Positions 1 through 5,740 of a stretch of 5,832 nt of DNA are shown here, in pieces. This stretch comes from Synechococcus sp. CPC35 (GTDB lineage Bacteria > Cyanobacteriota > Cyanobacteriia > PCC-6307 > Cyanobiaceae). The DNA is taken from NCBI GenBank assembly GCA_002684175.1, contig NYUU01000100.1, positions 1-5,832 on the forward strand. The letters run 5' to 3'. Both the position numbers and the translations under genes were made by a program. Under the pieces are notes generated by a model. It ran no database searches. It was not told where the DNA came from and saw only the letters and a list, made by a program, of their open reading frames with translations. Positions within the stretch are counted from its first letter, which is position 1, and every line of letters begins with the position of its first letter.

Positions 1-30
1 TCCGGCAAGCAACATCACAATCGATGTCAC
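1..30 (-). CDS. possible start of a further operon gene, partial
   Basis: A GTG codon (positions 30-28) lies 3 nt past the DUF2834 stop codon and opens a frame that stays open to the left edge. Its ten codons read VTSIVMLLAG, a hydrophobic start that would suit a membrane or exported protein. Support is only the tight spacing to the previous gene, the absence of a terminator between them, and the hydrophobic composition. There is no good Shine-Dalgarno sequence. The fragment is far too short to assign a family, and it could be an untranslated 3' region. Confidence 0.25.
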   Translation of the reverse strand, partial: MTSIVMLLAG

Positions 31-33
31 GGC

Positions 34-384
34 TCAGGATGTGGGTTCTGATTCTTCCGACTGAAGATGGCGCTCTCTTAGAAACAGAAAGAACGGCGCT
101 CCGCAGGCAAAGGCGATTCCAAAGCTGAGTGGAATGGCGATCCACCATCCACGGATTTTCAATCTCGGTCCTTCCACGCAGATCCATACACTCACGGCTG
201 TTGCACCGATCAGGAGATCGGCACCCAGTGAGCGTGCTGCCGCATTGGCGGAGGCATCGGCAATGAAGCGGCCGAGATCAAAGGCCTGTCCGCTTTCGGA
301 GATGAAGTCCAGATTTGCCTGCCACGGGAGCACAGCTCCCAGAACAGCAAGGGTCAGATAGATCCATGGCAACGTTTTACGCAT
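34..384 (-). CDS. DUF2834 family small integral membrane protein
   Basis: This 116-residue membrane protein has no assigned biochemical role. Three hydrophobic segments are visible, at about residues 5-20, 54-70 and 80-103. It carries the features I associate with DUF2834 proteins: an early LGAVLPW motif, a central FIADASANAAARSLGADLL stretch (40-58) and a closing PFFLFLRER (97-105) followed by an acidic tail. Length is normal for the family, which is common in cyanobacteria and other bacteria. The ATG overlaps the xseB stop by 8 nt, so translation is probably coupled to xseB and the gene shares the xse transcript. The overlap suggests co-expression with exonuclease VII but does not prove a shared job. 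Confidence 0.82.
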   Translation of the reverse strand: MRKTLPWIYLTLAVLGAVLPWQANLDFISESGQAFDLGRFIADASANAAARSLGADLLIGATAVSVWICVEGPRLKIRGWWIAIPLSFGIAFACGAPFFLFLRERHLQSEESEPTS

Positions 385-685
385 CGGTTTCAGGGGTGAG
401 GGTTTCAGGGTTCAGTTGCACGACCGCATGCTCCACCGATTCCAGCAGAGTGCTGCAACGATCCAGGTAGACCTCTCCGTGAAGAATGGTTCTCTGAAGG
501 TCTGCCAGTGGCACTGCATCGCCCTGGAGCTCAGCCAGCAGCAGATCAAGAGCCTGCAGGGCTTCCTCGTAGCTCAGCTCAGCGGCTTCTCCTTTCCAGC
601 GGCTGATCAGATCTCGAGAGTCTTCGGCTTCCGTCATGGCTGCTGTTCCAGCGGGTACGGCTGTTTTTGTTTTCCTCGGGGTCAT
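377..685 (-). CDS. xseB: exodeoxyribonuclease VII small subunit XseB
   Basis: XseB is the small, all-helical subunit of exonuclease VII. Several copies bind each XseA to form the cytoplasmic nuclease that degrades single-stranded DNA to oligonucleotides. The family core is at about residues 37-91: LSYEEALQALDLLLAEL, then a VPLADL turn, then a second helix containing YLDRCSTLLESVEHAV. This matches the usual pattern of SYEEAL, a short loop and a helix ending in a C-x-x-LL-like stretch. The protein is 102 residues, longer than the roughly 60-80 typical of XseB, because of a polar 35-residue N-terminal extension. The ATG at 685 overlaps the xseA stop in an ATGA junction, which favours this start. 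An internal Met at residue 17 (codon at 637) would give a more typical length. Confidence 0.9.
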   Translation of the reverse strand: MTPRKTKTAVPAGTAAMTEAEDSRDLISRWKGEAAELSYEEALQALDLLLAELQGDAVPLADLQRTILHGEVYLDRCSTLLESVEHAVVQLNPETLTPETDA

Positions 686-1845
686 GGTTGATTTGATTCT
701 GTGCAGGGATGAATTCCATCGACAGAAGTTGTGATCCGTCCGTTGTGGAACTGAATTGTGATGCTGTCACCAGGACTGATTCCATCAATGCTGCTGACAA
801 GGGATCCTGATGCGTCCTCCACAAGAGCGAGACCTCTTTTCAGCCAACGGCTGGGGGAGAGGGCGAGCAGCAGTTGCCGTCGCTGTTCCAGATCCCGGCG
901 AAGCCGCTTCAGTCGTTCCTTGGGATCGTTCAGCCTGAGTAACCGCTCGCGTTCCAGCAGCCTCTGGCGTTCACGTCCCACTCGCCAGCGGACGATCTCT
1001 CGCATCCGCCTGCGTTGATCAATCACGGTGCGAAGCGCTGAGCTTCGCTCAGGAAGCAGAGCCACCATGGCGGCGGTTGGCGTGGCGGCTCGGTGGTCGG
1101 CCACGAGATCAGCCACGGTGAGGTCATCCTCATGTCCCAGGCCAGTGACCACCGGAACAGGGAACATCGCCAGAGCGCGACAGAGATCCTCGTCATCGAA
1201 AACGGACAGATCTTCACGGCTTCCACCCCCGCGCGCCAAGACGAGAGCATCCAGTTGCAGATCAGCGTGAACAGACCCCAGATTCCCGATCACAGCTGAG
1301 ATCCTGTCGGCCACCGCGCCCTGCACTGGAATCGGAACCACCAGCAGTTTGGTCGTCGGCCAGCGTTCGCGTGCTGTGCGCAACATGTCTGCCAAAGCCG
1401 AGCTGGGGACACTCGTGAGCACTGCAACAGTGCGGGGATATTCAGGTAAAGCGCGCTGATGGTTGCTGTTGATCACTCCCTGCTCTTCGAGCAGTCGACG
1501 CACCTGCTCAAACTTGAGAAGAACGGTTGAAAGGCTTGGCCGGATATCAAGGGCCTGAACGGTGAGGCTGGCTCTGTTGGCCCAGAAGTTGAGCTTGCCC
1601 ACAACGGTCACACCATCGCCGTCGAGAGGTCGATAGGTCAGTTGAGGCAAACGGGACGCCCACACAACACCGGAAATGCTGGCAGAGCCGTCCGTGAGTG
1701 AGAGCCACAGGTGCCCCTTTTTCAGTTGCGGTCTGACCACAGTGGCTTCAAGAAGAAACCGCGGTGCGAATCCCCGTTCCAGGAGGCTTCCGATCGCTGC
1801 ATTCAGTTCTGCCACCGAATAGGTGGGGATCCGTTCAACGCTCAA
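682..1845 (-). CDS. xseA: exodeoxyribonuclease VII large subunit XseA
   Basis: XseA is the catalytic subunit of exonuclease VII, which cuts single-stranded DNA from both ends and acts in repair and DNA turnover. From the TTG at 1845 the protein is 387 residues. An N-terminal OB-fold covers about 5-100 (IPTYSVAELN, then HLWLSLTDGSASISGVVW). The nuclease domain follows at about 120-300, with ARGGGSREDL (204-213) and TGLGHEDDLTVADLVAD (234-250), then DHRAATPTAA (250-259). R205, H238 and D241 fit the conserved active-site residues described for the E. coli enzyme. An Arg-rich helical region (270-328) precedes the C-terminal LKRGLALV segment (335-342). It is shorter than E. coli XseA (about 456), mainly in the coiled-coil part. 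The frame stays open to a TTG at 1899, adding 18 residues, but the family-like N-terminus begins at SVERIPTYSV, so TTG 1845 is preferred. That start overlaps the upstream gene by 11 nt. Confidence 0.93.
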   Translation of the reverse strand: MSVERIPTYSVAELNAAIGSLLERGFAPRFLLEATVVRPQLKKGHLWLSLTDGSASISGVVWASRLPQLTYRPLDGDGVTVVGKLNFWANRASLTVQALDIRPSLSTVLLKFEQVRRLLEEQGVINSNHQRALPEYPRTVAVLTSVPSSALADMLRTARERWPTTKLLVVPIPVQGAVADRISAVIGNLGSVHADLQLDALVLARGGGSREDLSVFDDEDLCRALAMFPVPVVTGLGHEDDLTVADLVADHRAATPTAAMVALLPERSSALRTVIDQRRRMREIVRWRVGRERQRLLERERLLRLNDPKERLKRLRRDLEQRRQLLLALSPSRWLKRGLALVEDASGSLVSSIDGISPGDSITIQFHNGRITTSVDGIHPCTESNQP

Positions 1846-2035
1846 GGCGGCGGTAGGCAAAACCCCAGTACACACACACAACAAAACTGATCCCTGCAAT
1901 CACCGCTCCCCATCTCGACTGGTACTGGGTTGCCGCGATTGTGAAGATGACCAAGCCACTGCTCAGCATCCTGGCTCCATCACGTTTATTGCGAACGTAG
2001 AGCGGTGCCACGGAAGTCTCAGTGGTTTCAACCAC
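1835..2035 (-). CDS. hypothetical 66-residue membrane protein upstream of xseA
   Basis: I do not recognise this family. The 66-residue product has a polar N-terminus, then two likely membrane segments (about 23-36, MLSSGLVIFTIAAT, and 43-60, WGAVIAGISFVVCVYWGF), and a short basic tail YRRLER. The positive tail and the basic NKRDGAR stretch before the first segment would favour both ends facing the cytoplasm. The gene is supported by its position: it fills the gap between the hli terminator and xseA, and its stop codon lies 11 nt inside the preferred xseA start, typical of translational coupling. The GTG at 2035 sits inside a small inverted repeat (2021-2036). An ATG at 1969 (residue 23) would keep only the membrane part. 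A role linked to exonuclease VII is unproven. Confidence 0.6.
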   Translation of the reverse strand: MVETTETSVAPLYVRNKRDGARMLSSGLVIFTIAATQYQSRWGAVIAGISFVVCVYWGFAYRRLER

Positions 2036-2036
2036 T
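2021..2036 (-). repeat. perfect inverted repeat over the start codon of the 66-residue gene
   Basis: AGTGGTT and AACCACT form perfect 7-nt arms around a 2-nt centre. In RNA the realistic fold is a 6-bp stem with a UGAA tetraloop. The GUG start codon of the 66-residue gene (2035-2033) lies within the first strand of the stem. It could limit ribosome access, act as a DNA operator, or be chance. There is no T-tract, so it is not a terminator. Confidence 0.45.
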
Positions 2037-2071
2037 TTGACGCATCGGCTGAGATGGTTTGGATGCCCATC

Positions 2072-2101
2072 AAAAAAGCCCCTCCCGGGTGGGTGGGGCT
2101 T
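2072..2101 (-). terminator. rho-independent terminator of hli
   Basis: Read on the minus strand, AAGCCCC, one A:A mismatch and CCC pair with GGG, A and GGGGCTT around a 4-nt ACCC loop. A run of six T residues follows at once. The G+C-rich stem and U-tract lie 20 nt past the hli stop codon. The plus-strand side has no T run, so it should act only on minus-strand transcripts. It leaves only 36 nt before the next gene. Confidence 0.88.
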
Positions 2102-2120
2102 GAAAGCTGCTCTGAGCGGA

Positions 2121-2261
2121 TCAGCCGAGGCCGATCTGAGACAGAATGCCCTGACCGGTCAGCAGCTCTGTGCCGAGACCGATGACGAAGCCCATCATGG
2201 CCAGACGGCCGTTCCAGGTTTCAGCGAAATTGACGAAGCCGAAGCGTGCGTTGTCGGACAT
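2121..2261 (-). CDS. hli: high-light-inducible protein (Hli/Scp, one-helix chlorophyll-binding protein)
   Basis: This 46-residue protein belongs to the Hli (small CAB-like, one-helix) family of the thylakoid membrane. Family members bind chlorophyll and carotenoid, dissipate excess energy and help protect or assemble photosystem II under stress. The sequence MSDNARFGFVNFAETWNG leads into RLAMMGFVIGLGTELLTG. The diagnostic chlorophyll-binding pattern AExxNGRxAMxGF is complete (E14, N17, R19, M22, G24, F25), followed by the single membrane helix (about 20-34) and the usual TGQGILSQIG ending. Length is typical of short marine picocyanobacterial Hli proteins. The ATG is the only sensible start and has no clear Shine-Dalgarno sequence. 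The gene lies 79 nt past hrpB and has its own terminator, so it is probably a separate unit. The exact hli paralogue cannot be assigned from sequence alone. Confidence 0.95.
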   Translation of the reverse strand: MSDNARFGFVNFAETWNGRLAMMGFVIGLGTELLTGQGILSQIGLG

Positions 2262-2274
2262 GGGAAAAACAATC

Positions 2275-2292
2275 GGATGTACAGAACGTAAC
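2275..2292 (-). promoter_or_regulatory. candidate HLR1-like (RpaB-binding) site upstream of hli
   Basis: On the minus strand GTTACGTT, a 2-nt spacer CT and GTACATCC lie 13 nt before the hli ATG. The HLR1 element bound by the response regulator RpaB at high-light genes has two (G/T)TTACA(T/A)(T/A) half-sites 2 nt apart. The first half here matches 7 of 8 positions. The second is poor unless one T is taken as deleted. The spacing and the target gene suit the idea, but the match is incomplete. Confidence 0.3.
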
Positions 2293-2314
2293 AAAGAATG
2301 GAGTTTTGTTGCAA
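2286..2314 (-). promoter_or_regulatory. weak candidate sigma-70-type promoter for hli
   Basis: A TTGCAA box (2314-2309, four of six matches to TTGACA) is followed after exactly 17 nt by TTACGT (2291-2286), a poor -10. This would put the transcript start near 2279 with a leader of under 20 nt. The -10 would overlap the HLR1-like sequence, as expected for a site where RpaB represses in low light. The -10 is weak, so this is tentative. Confidence 0.25.
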
Positions 2315-2340
2315 GTATTTGCGGCTACCAAATCCTGTGC

Positions 2341-4854
2341 TTACCGATTCATGCCTTGCTCTCGTTTGAGATTTTGGTTGGTTCGGGCTGTGGCTTTGGC
2401 CTGAAGAGGGTCTTCGGGCCAGGGATGCTTTGGATAGCGGCCTCTCATCTCCCGTCTGATCTCCCTGTAGCTCCCTCCCCAGAAACCGGATAGATCACGG
2501 GTGCGTTGTAGCGGTCGTCCTGCGGGTGAGAGCAGTTCCAGAGTGATGGGCAGCGCCCCGTCCAGCACGCAAGGGCCCTTGTCGCAGCCGAACATTTCCT
2601 GGAGTTTCACGGCAAGAACAGCCTCCTCCTCGTCGTAGTGAACGGTTGCCTGGCGTCCGGAAGGAATGGTGATCTGTCGTGGGAGAAGGCGTTCAAGCTC
2701 CTGGCGCTCCCTCCAGGTCAGCTCACCCCACAGGCCCTGTTCGAGGCGCTCCGTTGTCAGGTCCCTCCAGCTTCGGCATCCCTCGAGGTCAGCGCCGATC
2801 CAGTCGTCTGCAGTCCGGCGCAGGCTGTTGATTGCCCGATCAGGCCAGGGATGTCCGAATTGCAGGTGCATCCACTGCAGCCGCTGACGAAGTTGTCGGG
2901 TGCTGTCGGTCCATGGCAAGGCATCCAGCGTTCCCGCCTCCTGCAGCTGCCGCACCATCACTTCACGACAACGTCCGGCATTGGGAGCCTTCTGGGGAGT
3001 GCGATCGATCACCAGCTCGCCCAACAGCAGCTGTCGTTCGCTGCGGACCTGTCCAAGCGAAGCATCCCAGCTGACGCATTCATCCCAGCGTCCCTCCCGT
3101 TTGGCAATGGCAAGCAGCATCTCCGCATCCATCGGCAGAGCCAGCTGGATCCGGGTGTTCGTGCCACCGGTATCAACCCTCGCCACCGCCAGTGCAGGGC
3201 TTCCGATCAGAGGATCAAGATTCGGAAGAACGGCACCGCGTCCCTGTCGGAGCCTGTAGCGCCCTGGCTGTCCGGGACGTTCCTGGGCAATCCAGCGGGG
3301 AAAGACGGCAGCGATCAGTTCTGCTGCACTGGCGTCATCGTTCCGCGTGGTCTCGGGGGGAGGAGTCGGAACACGATCAAGCCGAACACGATCAAGCTGT
3401 CGGCGCAGTTGCAGGCTCAGGTCTGCCAGTGTGCGGTGCTGTCGCAGAACGGCGAGACGGGGTTGAAGATCACAGCCCACAGATTGGCCGGCGAGAGGAT
3501 CCCGTTCGCTCAGCACCGCCGCCAGATCGCACCCGAGCTGCGGGCAGCCCCGGCGCAGTGCTTCAAGCATCAGCAATCCCAGGCGCGGATGCACGCCAAG
3601 CCCGTTCAGCTGCGTCCCGATCGAAGTCAGGCGACCTTCGGTTGTGAGCAACCCCAGGGATGCCAACTCCAGCTGTGCCTCATTCATGGCGGCTTTCGGC
3701 GGTGGATCAAGCCAGGGCAGCTCTTCGCAGAGGCCTGATCCCCATTGCGCCAGTTCCATCACAACGGGCTTTGGATCCGCCAGCAGGAGTTCCGGGGGAC
3801 TGAACAGTGGACGTCGCTGCTGTTCCGCCGGCGACCAGAGGCGAATACATTGACCCGGAGCCTGACGGCCTGCTCGTCCCCTTCGCTGGTCTGCACTGGC
3901 CAGGCTGCTGGGGACGGTCTCCAGTCCCTCCATCCCGGTGTTGGGATCAAAGCGCAGCTGGCGGCTGCGTCCGCTGTCGATCACAAGGCGTACTGAATCG
4001 ATCGTCACGGAGCTCTCAGCGATGGAGCTGGCGAGGATCACCGTTCCATCGTGATCAGAGCTGCAACGCTGCAGAGCTGCGCTCTGCTCCTTGAGTGGCA
4101 GCTGACCATGGAGGCTGACAACCCGCCACCGTTTGAGTGTTTGAGCATCCTTCAGCAGATGCCGGCAGCGTTCGATTTCTCTCAGACCGGGCAGAAAGAC
4201 CAGAACGCCGCTTCCCTTGCGAAGATCCAGCGCATGGGACTCAAAAGCGCGAAGCACCTGCTTCGCCAGAGATTCCTCTGAACGGGGAACCTGGTGGATG
4301 GTTTCAACAGGGAACGACCGCCCTTCGCTTTCCAGGACCGTTGCCTCGGGCAGGCGCCTCCTCAGATCGGAGACATCAAGCGTTGCCGACATCAGCACAA
4401 TCGAAAGGTCGGGCCGGAGCACAGCTGCGGCTTCTCTCAGCAGCGTCAGGCCCAGATCCGCGTCCCGTCTGCGCTCATGAAATTCGTCGAACAGAATGCA
4501 GGCGACATTTTTCAGAGAGGGGTCGGACTGCAGTCGCCGAAGAAAAACTCCGTCTGTGATGACGTCGACCATGGTCTGGTCCGAGCGCTTGCGTTCGCCG
4601 CGGATGCAATACCCGATCCGTTCCCCCAGCCTCTCGTTCAAAGAGTCCGCGAGGCGTGCAGCCGCTGCCTTTGTTGCCAGTCGGCGCGGCTCCACCATCC
4701 AGATCTCCCCCGTTCTGAAGGGTGGGTCATGTCCTTGATTGAGTGCTCCGATCAGGGCCAGGGGCACCCGGGTCGTTTTGCCCGCTCCCGGGGGAGCCTG
4801 AAGCAGCAGCGTCTGCCCGGGCAGAACCTTGCGGCAGAGGTCCGGCAGGAGCAC
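2341..4854 (-). CDS. hrpB: ATP-dependent helicase HrpB (DExH-box)
   Basis: HrpB is a DEAH/RHA-type NTP-dependent nucleic-acid helicase whose substrate in bacteria is poorly defined. The 837 residues carry the full motif set: Walker A PPGAGKTT (21-28, K26), Ia EPRRLA (55-60), DEFHER (123-128, the HrpB form of DExH), SAT (156-158), VLVFLPGLREI (217-227), ASSIAESSVTID (275-286) and QRRGRAGR (323-330). A helicase-associated region follows. The C-terminus (about 685-815) has the HrpB-specific domain, with LLSPAGRPLQRTRDL, FWGGSYREIR and RGRYPKHPWPEDP. Length is normal. The GTG at 4854 is the only ATG/GTG/TTG in frame after the upstream stop at 4978-4980, yet the family-like residues YPIDVLLPDL begin four codons before it, so the true start may be upstream at an unusual codon. 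The gene lies 68 nt after the 127-residue gene, probably on one transcript. Confidence 0.95.
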   Translation of the reverse strand: MLLPDLCRKVLPGQTLLLQAPPGAGKTTRVPLALIGALNQGHDPPFRTGEIWMVEPRRLATKAAAARLADSLNERLGERIGYCIRGERKRSDQTMVDVITDGVFLRRLQSDPSLKNVACILFDEFHERRRDADLGLTLLREAAAVLRPDLSIVLMSATLDVSDLRRRLPEATVLESEGRSFPVETIHQVPRSEESLAKQVLRAFESHALDLRKGSGVLVFLPGLREIERCRHLLKDAQTLKRWRVVSLHGQLPLKEQSAALQRCSSDHDGTVILASSIAESSVTIDSVRLVIDSGRSRQLRFDPNTGMEGLETVPSSLASADQRRGRAGRQAPGQCIRLWSPAEQQRRPLFSPPELLLADPKPVVMELAQWGSGLCEELPWLDPPPKAAMNEAQLELASLGLLTTEGRLTSIGTQLNGLGVHPRLGLLMLEALRRGCPQLGCDLAAVLSERDPLAGQSVGCDLQPRLAVLRQHRTLADLSLQLRRQLDRVRLDRVPTPPPETTRNDDASAAELIAAVFPRWIAQERPGQPGRYRLRQGRGAVLPNLDPLIGSPALAVARVDTGGTNTRIQLALPMDAEMLLAIAKREGRWDECVSWDASLGQVRSERQLLLGELVIDRTPQKAPNAGRCREVMVRQLQEAGTLDALPWTDSTRQLRQRLQWMHLQFGHPWPDRAINSLRRTADDWIGADLEGCRSWRDLTTERLEQGLWGELTWRERQELERLLPRQITIPSGRQATVHYDEEEAVLAVKLQEMFGCDKGPCVLDGALPITLELLSPAGRPLQRTRDLSGFWGGSYREIRREMRGRYPKHPWPEDPLQAKATARTNQNLKREQGMNR
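3369..3397 (-). repeat. 15-nt in-frame tandem repeat inside hrpB
   Basis: The 14-mer GAACACGATCAAGC (plus strand) occurs twice with a 15-nt period, at 3369-3382 and 3384-3397. On the coding strand it encodes LDRVR then LDRVP (residues 487-496), in the accessory region between the helicase core and the HrpB C-terminal domain. Both copies are identical at DNA level and keep the reading frame, which looks like a recent slippage duplication. Confidence 0.8.
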
Positions 4855-4922
4855 GTCGATCGGGTAGTGATCTAAGCCTGATTGCTTTGCGATGTCAGTG
4901 CCGGGTTCCTTCAGGGGGACGG

Positions 4923-5306
4923 TCAGCGCACATGGCGTGTTCCATCCACCGGGTGATACTCCTCCCCGGTGAGCTCCTCAAACACGATCGCAGGAAGGCC
5001 TGTTTCAAACATCGTCTGCAGAGCTTCCTTGAGATAAGGGTTCCAGCCGCCGGTGCTCACCTGACCATGGCGCACGGTCCAGTCCCAGGTCCCCTGAAGA
5101 TCTCTGGGAATGCGGCCTTCACGATCGCGTCGGGCCACCAGATCCAGTGACTCGACGAGCCCGACAACAACGGGTTCCTTGCCGTAGGCAGGAGTGAGGC
5201 TGAGTTCGAGTCGCACGGGATCCTCTTTCAGGAGGCGGAGCCTGAAGCGAGGAGGGAGTTTCAGGCCCTTGATGACCGCAGCGACGATGCGCGTTCTTTG
5301 ATCCAC
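4923..5306 (-). CDS. conserved-looking hypothetical protein, 127 residues
   Basis: I do not recognise this protein. It has no signal peptide or membrane segment. It starts basic (DQRTRIVAAVIKGLKLPPRFRLRLL, about 2-26), continues with alternating strands (about 30-58) and has the Trp-rich segment GTWDWTVRHG (72-81). It ends in a probable helix (NPYLKEALQTMFETG, 89-103) and an acidic VFEELTGEEYHP stretch. It looks like a compact cytoplasmic alpha/beta fold. The start is GTG at 5306, and the gene ends 68 nt before hrpB and begins 33 nt after the DUF2973-like gene, all on one strand, so it is probably co-transcribed with hrpB. The long frame, absence of competing genes on either strand and operon-like spacing support it being real. 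A role with HrpB is only a guess from position. Confidence 0.7.
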   Translation of the reverse strand: MDQRTRIVAAVIKGLKLPPRFRLRLLKEDPVRLELSLTPAYGKEPVVVGLVESLDLVARRDREGRIPRDLQGTWDWTVRHGQVSTGGWNPYLKEALQTMFETGLPAIVFEELTGEEYHPVDGTRHVR

Positions 5307-5339
5307 TCGGACGACCCTGACCTACTGAAGGTATCCAAC

Positions 5340-5654
5340 CTATTCAGTGCTGGTGCCGTGGGCATCGGGAGGTGACTCCTCATCTCCGCTGAATCGCACG
5401 GTGAGCAGGTCCTCTTCTGTGATCCGCCCCTCGCTGTCCAGCAGTTCCGGGTGGACCGTCACCCGTCCTGTGCGGTCTTTGGGTTCATGAATCGGACTGC
5501 TCGCCGCCCGGAATCCCTTGCCCATGACGCGGAAGGCCTGCCACAGGAGACCGATGAAAATCACGCCGTACAGGAGTGGAAACAGGGAGGCGATCATCAG
5601 GAGGTCGGATCCTTGAATGCCCTCATCCTGACGTGACTCGTTGGCCGGTTGCAC
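5340..5654 (-). CDS. DUF2973-like small membrane protein
   Basis: This 104-residue protein has one membrane segment (about 18-42, LLMIASLFPLLYGVIFIGLLW) and a cytoplasmic or lumenal polar tail. The tail contains TVHPELLDSEGRITEEDLLTVRF (66-88), which resembles the HPELLDxxGxxxxExLLVVR signature of the cyanobacterial DUF2973 family as I remember it. The N-terminal membrane helix followed by this motif is the family layout. Function is unknown. The GTG at 5654 gives the longest form. An ATG at 5597 (residue 20), with AAGGA 12 nt upstream, would start directly at the membrane helix, as DUF2973 proteins usually do, and may be the true start. It is probably the first gene of the block leading to hrpB. 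A domain search would settle the family. Confidence 0.72.
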   Translation of the reverse strand: MQPANESRQDEGIQGSDLLMIASLFPLLYGVIFIGLLWQAFRVMGKGFRAASSPIHEPKDRTGRVTVHPELLDSEGRITEEDLLTVRFSGDEESPPDAHGTSTE

Positions 5655-5674
5655 CCGGTCACAGGTCTGACCGG
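5655..5674. repeat. perfect 7-bp dyad in the divergent intergenic region
   Basis: CCGGTCA (5655-5661) and TGACCGG (5668-5674) are exact inverted arms separated by 6 bp. The dyad abuts the GTG of the DUF2973-like gene and lies in the gap shared with the divergent plus-strand gene. It could be a regulator-binding site or a leader hairpin of the minus-strand transcript. No T-tract follows on either strand, so it is not a terminator. Confidence 0.45.
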
Positions 5675-5740
5675 TTCGGTTGCGGTCTCAGTGTCCGGCC
5701 CTGCTTAGCGTCTGCTCAATATTTCAGATGTGTCGCTTTG

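Noticed and set aside
579..824. Minus-strand 81-codon frame across the xseA/xseB junction
   Set aside because: It overlaps both well-supported genes out of frame and has no recognisable features.
1870..1880. Short (AC)n run
   Set aside because: Only about five repeats, inside a coding region where it encodes alternating Cys and Val. Too short to call a microsatellite.
1846..1899. 18-codon N-terminal extension of xseA from TTG 1899
   Set aside because: The added residues lie inside the 66-residue gene in another frame and do not resemble an XseA N-terminus, which begins naturally at SVERIPTYSV.
2317..2333. ATTTG/CAAAT inverted repeat as a possible hrpB terminator
   Set aside because: The stem is only 5 A+T-rich pairs with a 7-nt loop and no T-tract, so it is not a credible rho-independent terminator.
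2638..3738. Long plus-strand open frame of 366 codons
   Set aside because: It lies wholly antisense to hrpB, whose motifs are unambiguous. The product is Gln/Arg/Ser-rich with no family features, as expected of a G+C-rich shadow frame.
5121..5130. HIP1-like palindrome (GCGATCGC)
   Set aside because: Only 7-of-8 matches such as CGATCGCG occur; I found no exact copy, so there is no HIP1 signal to annotate.
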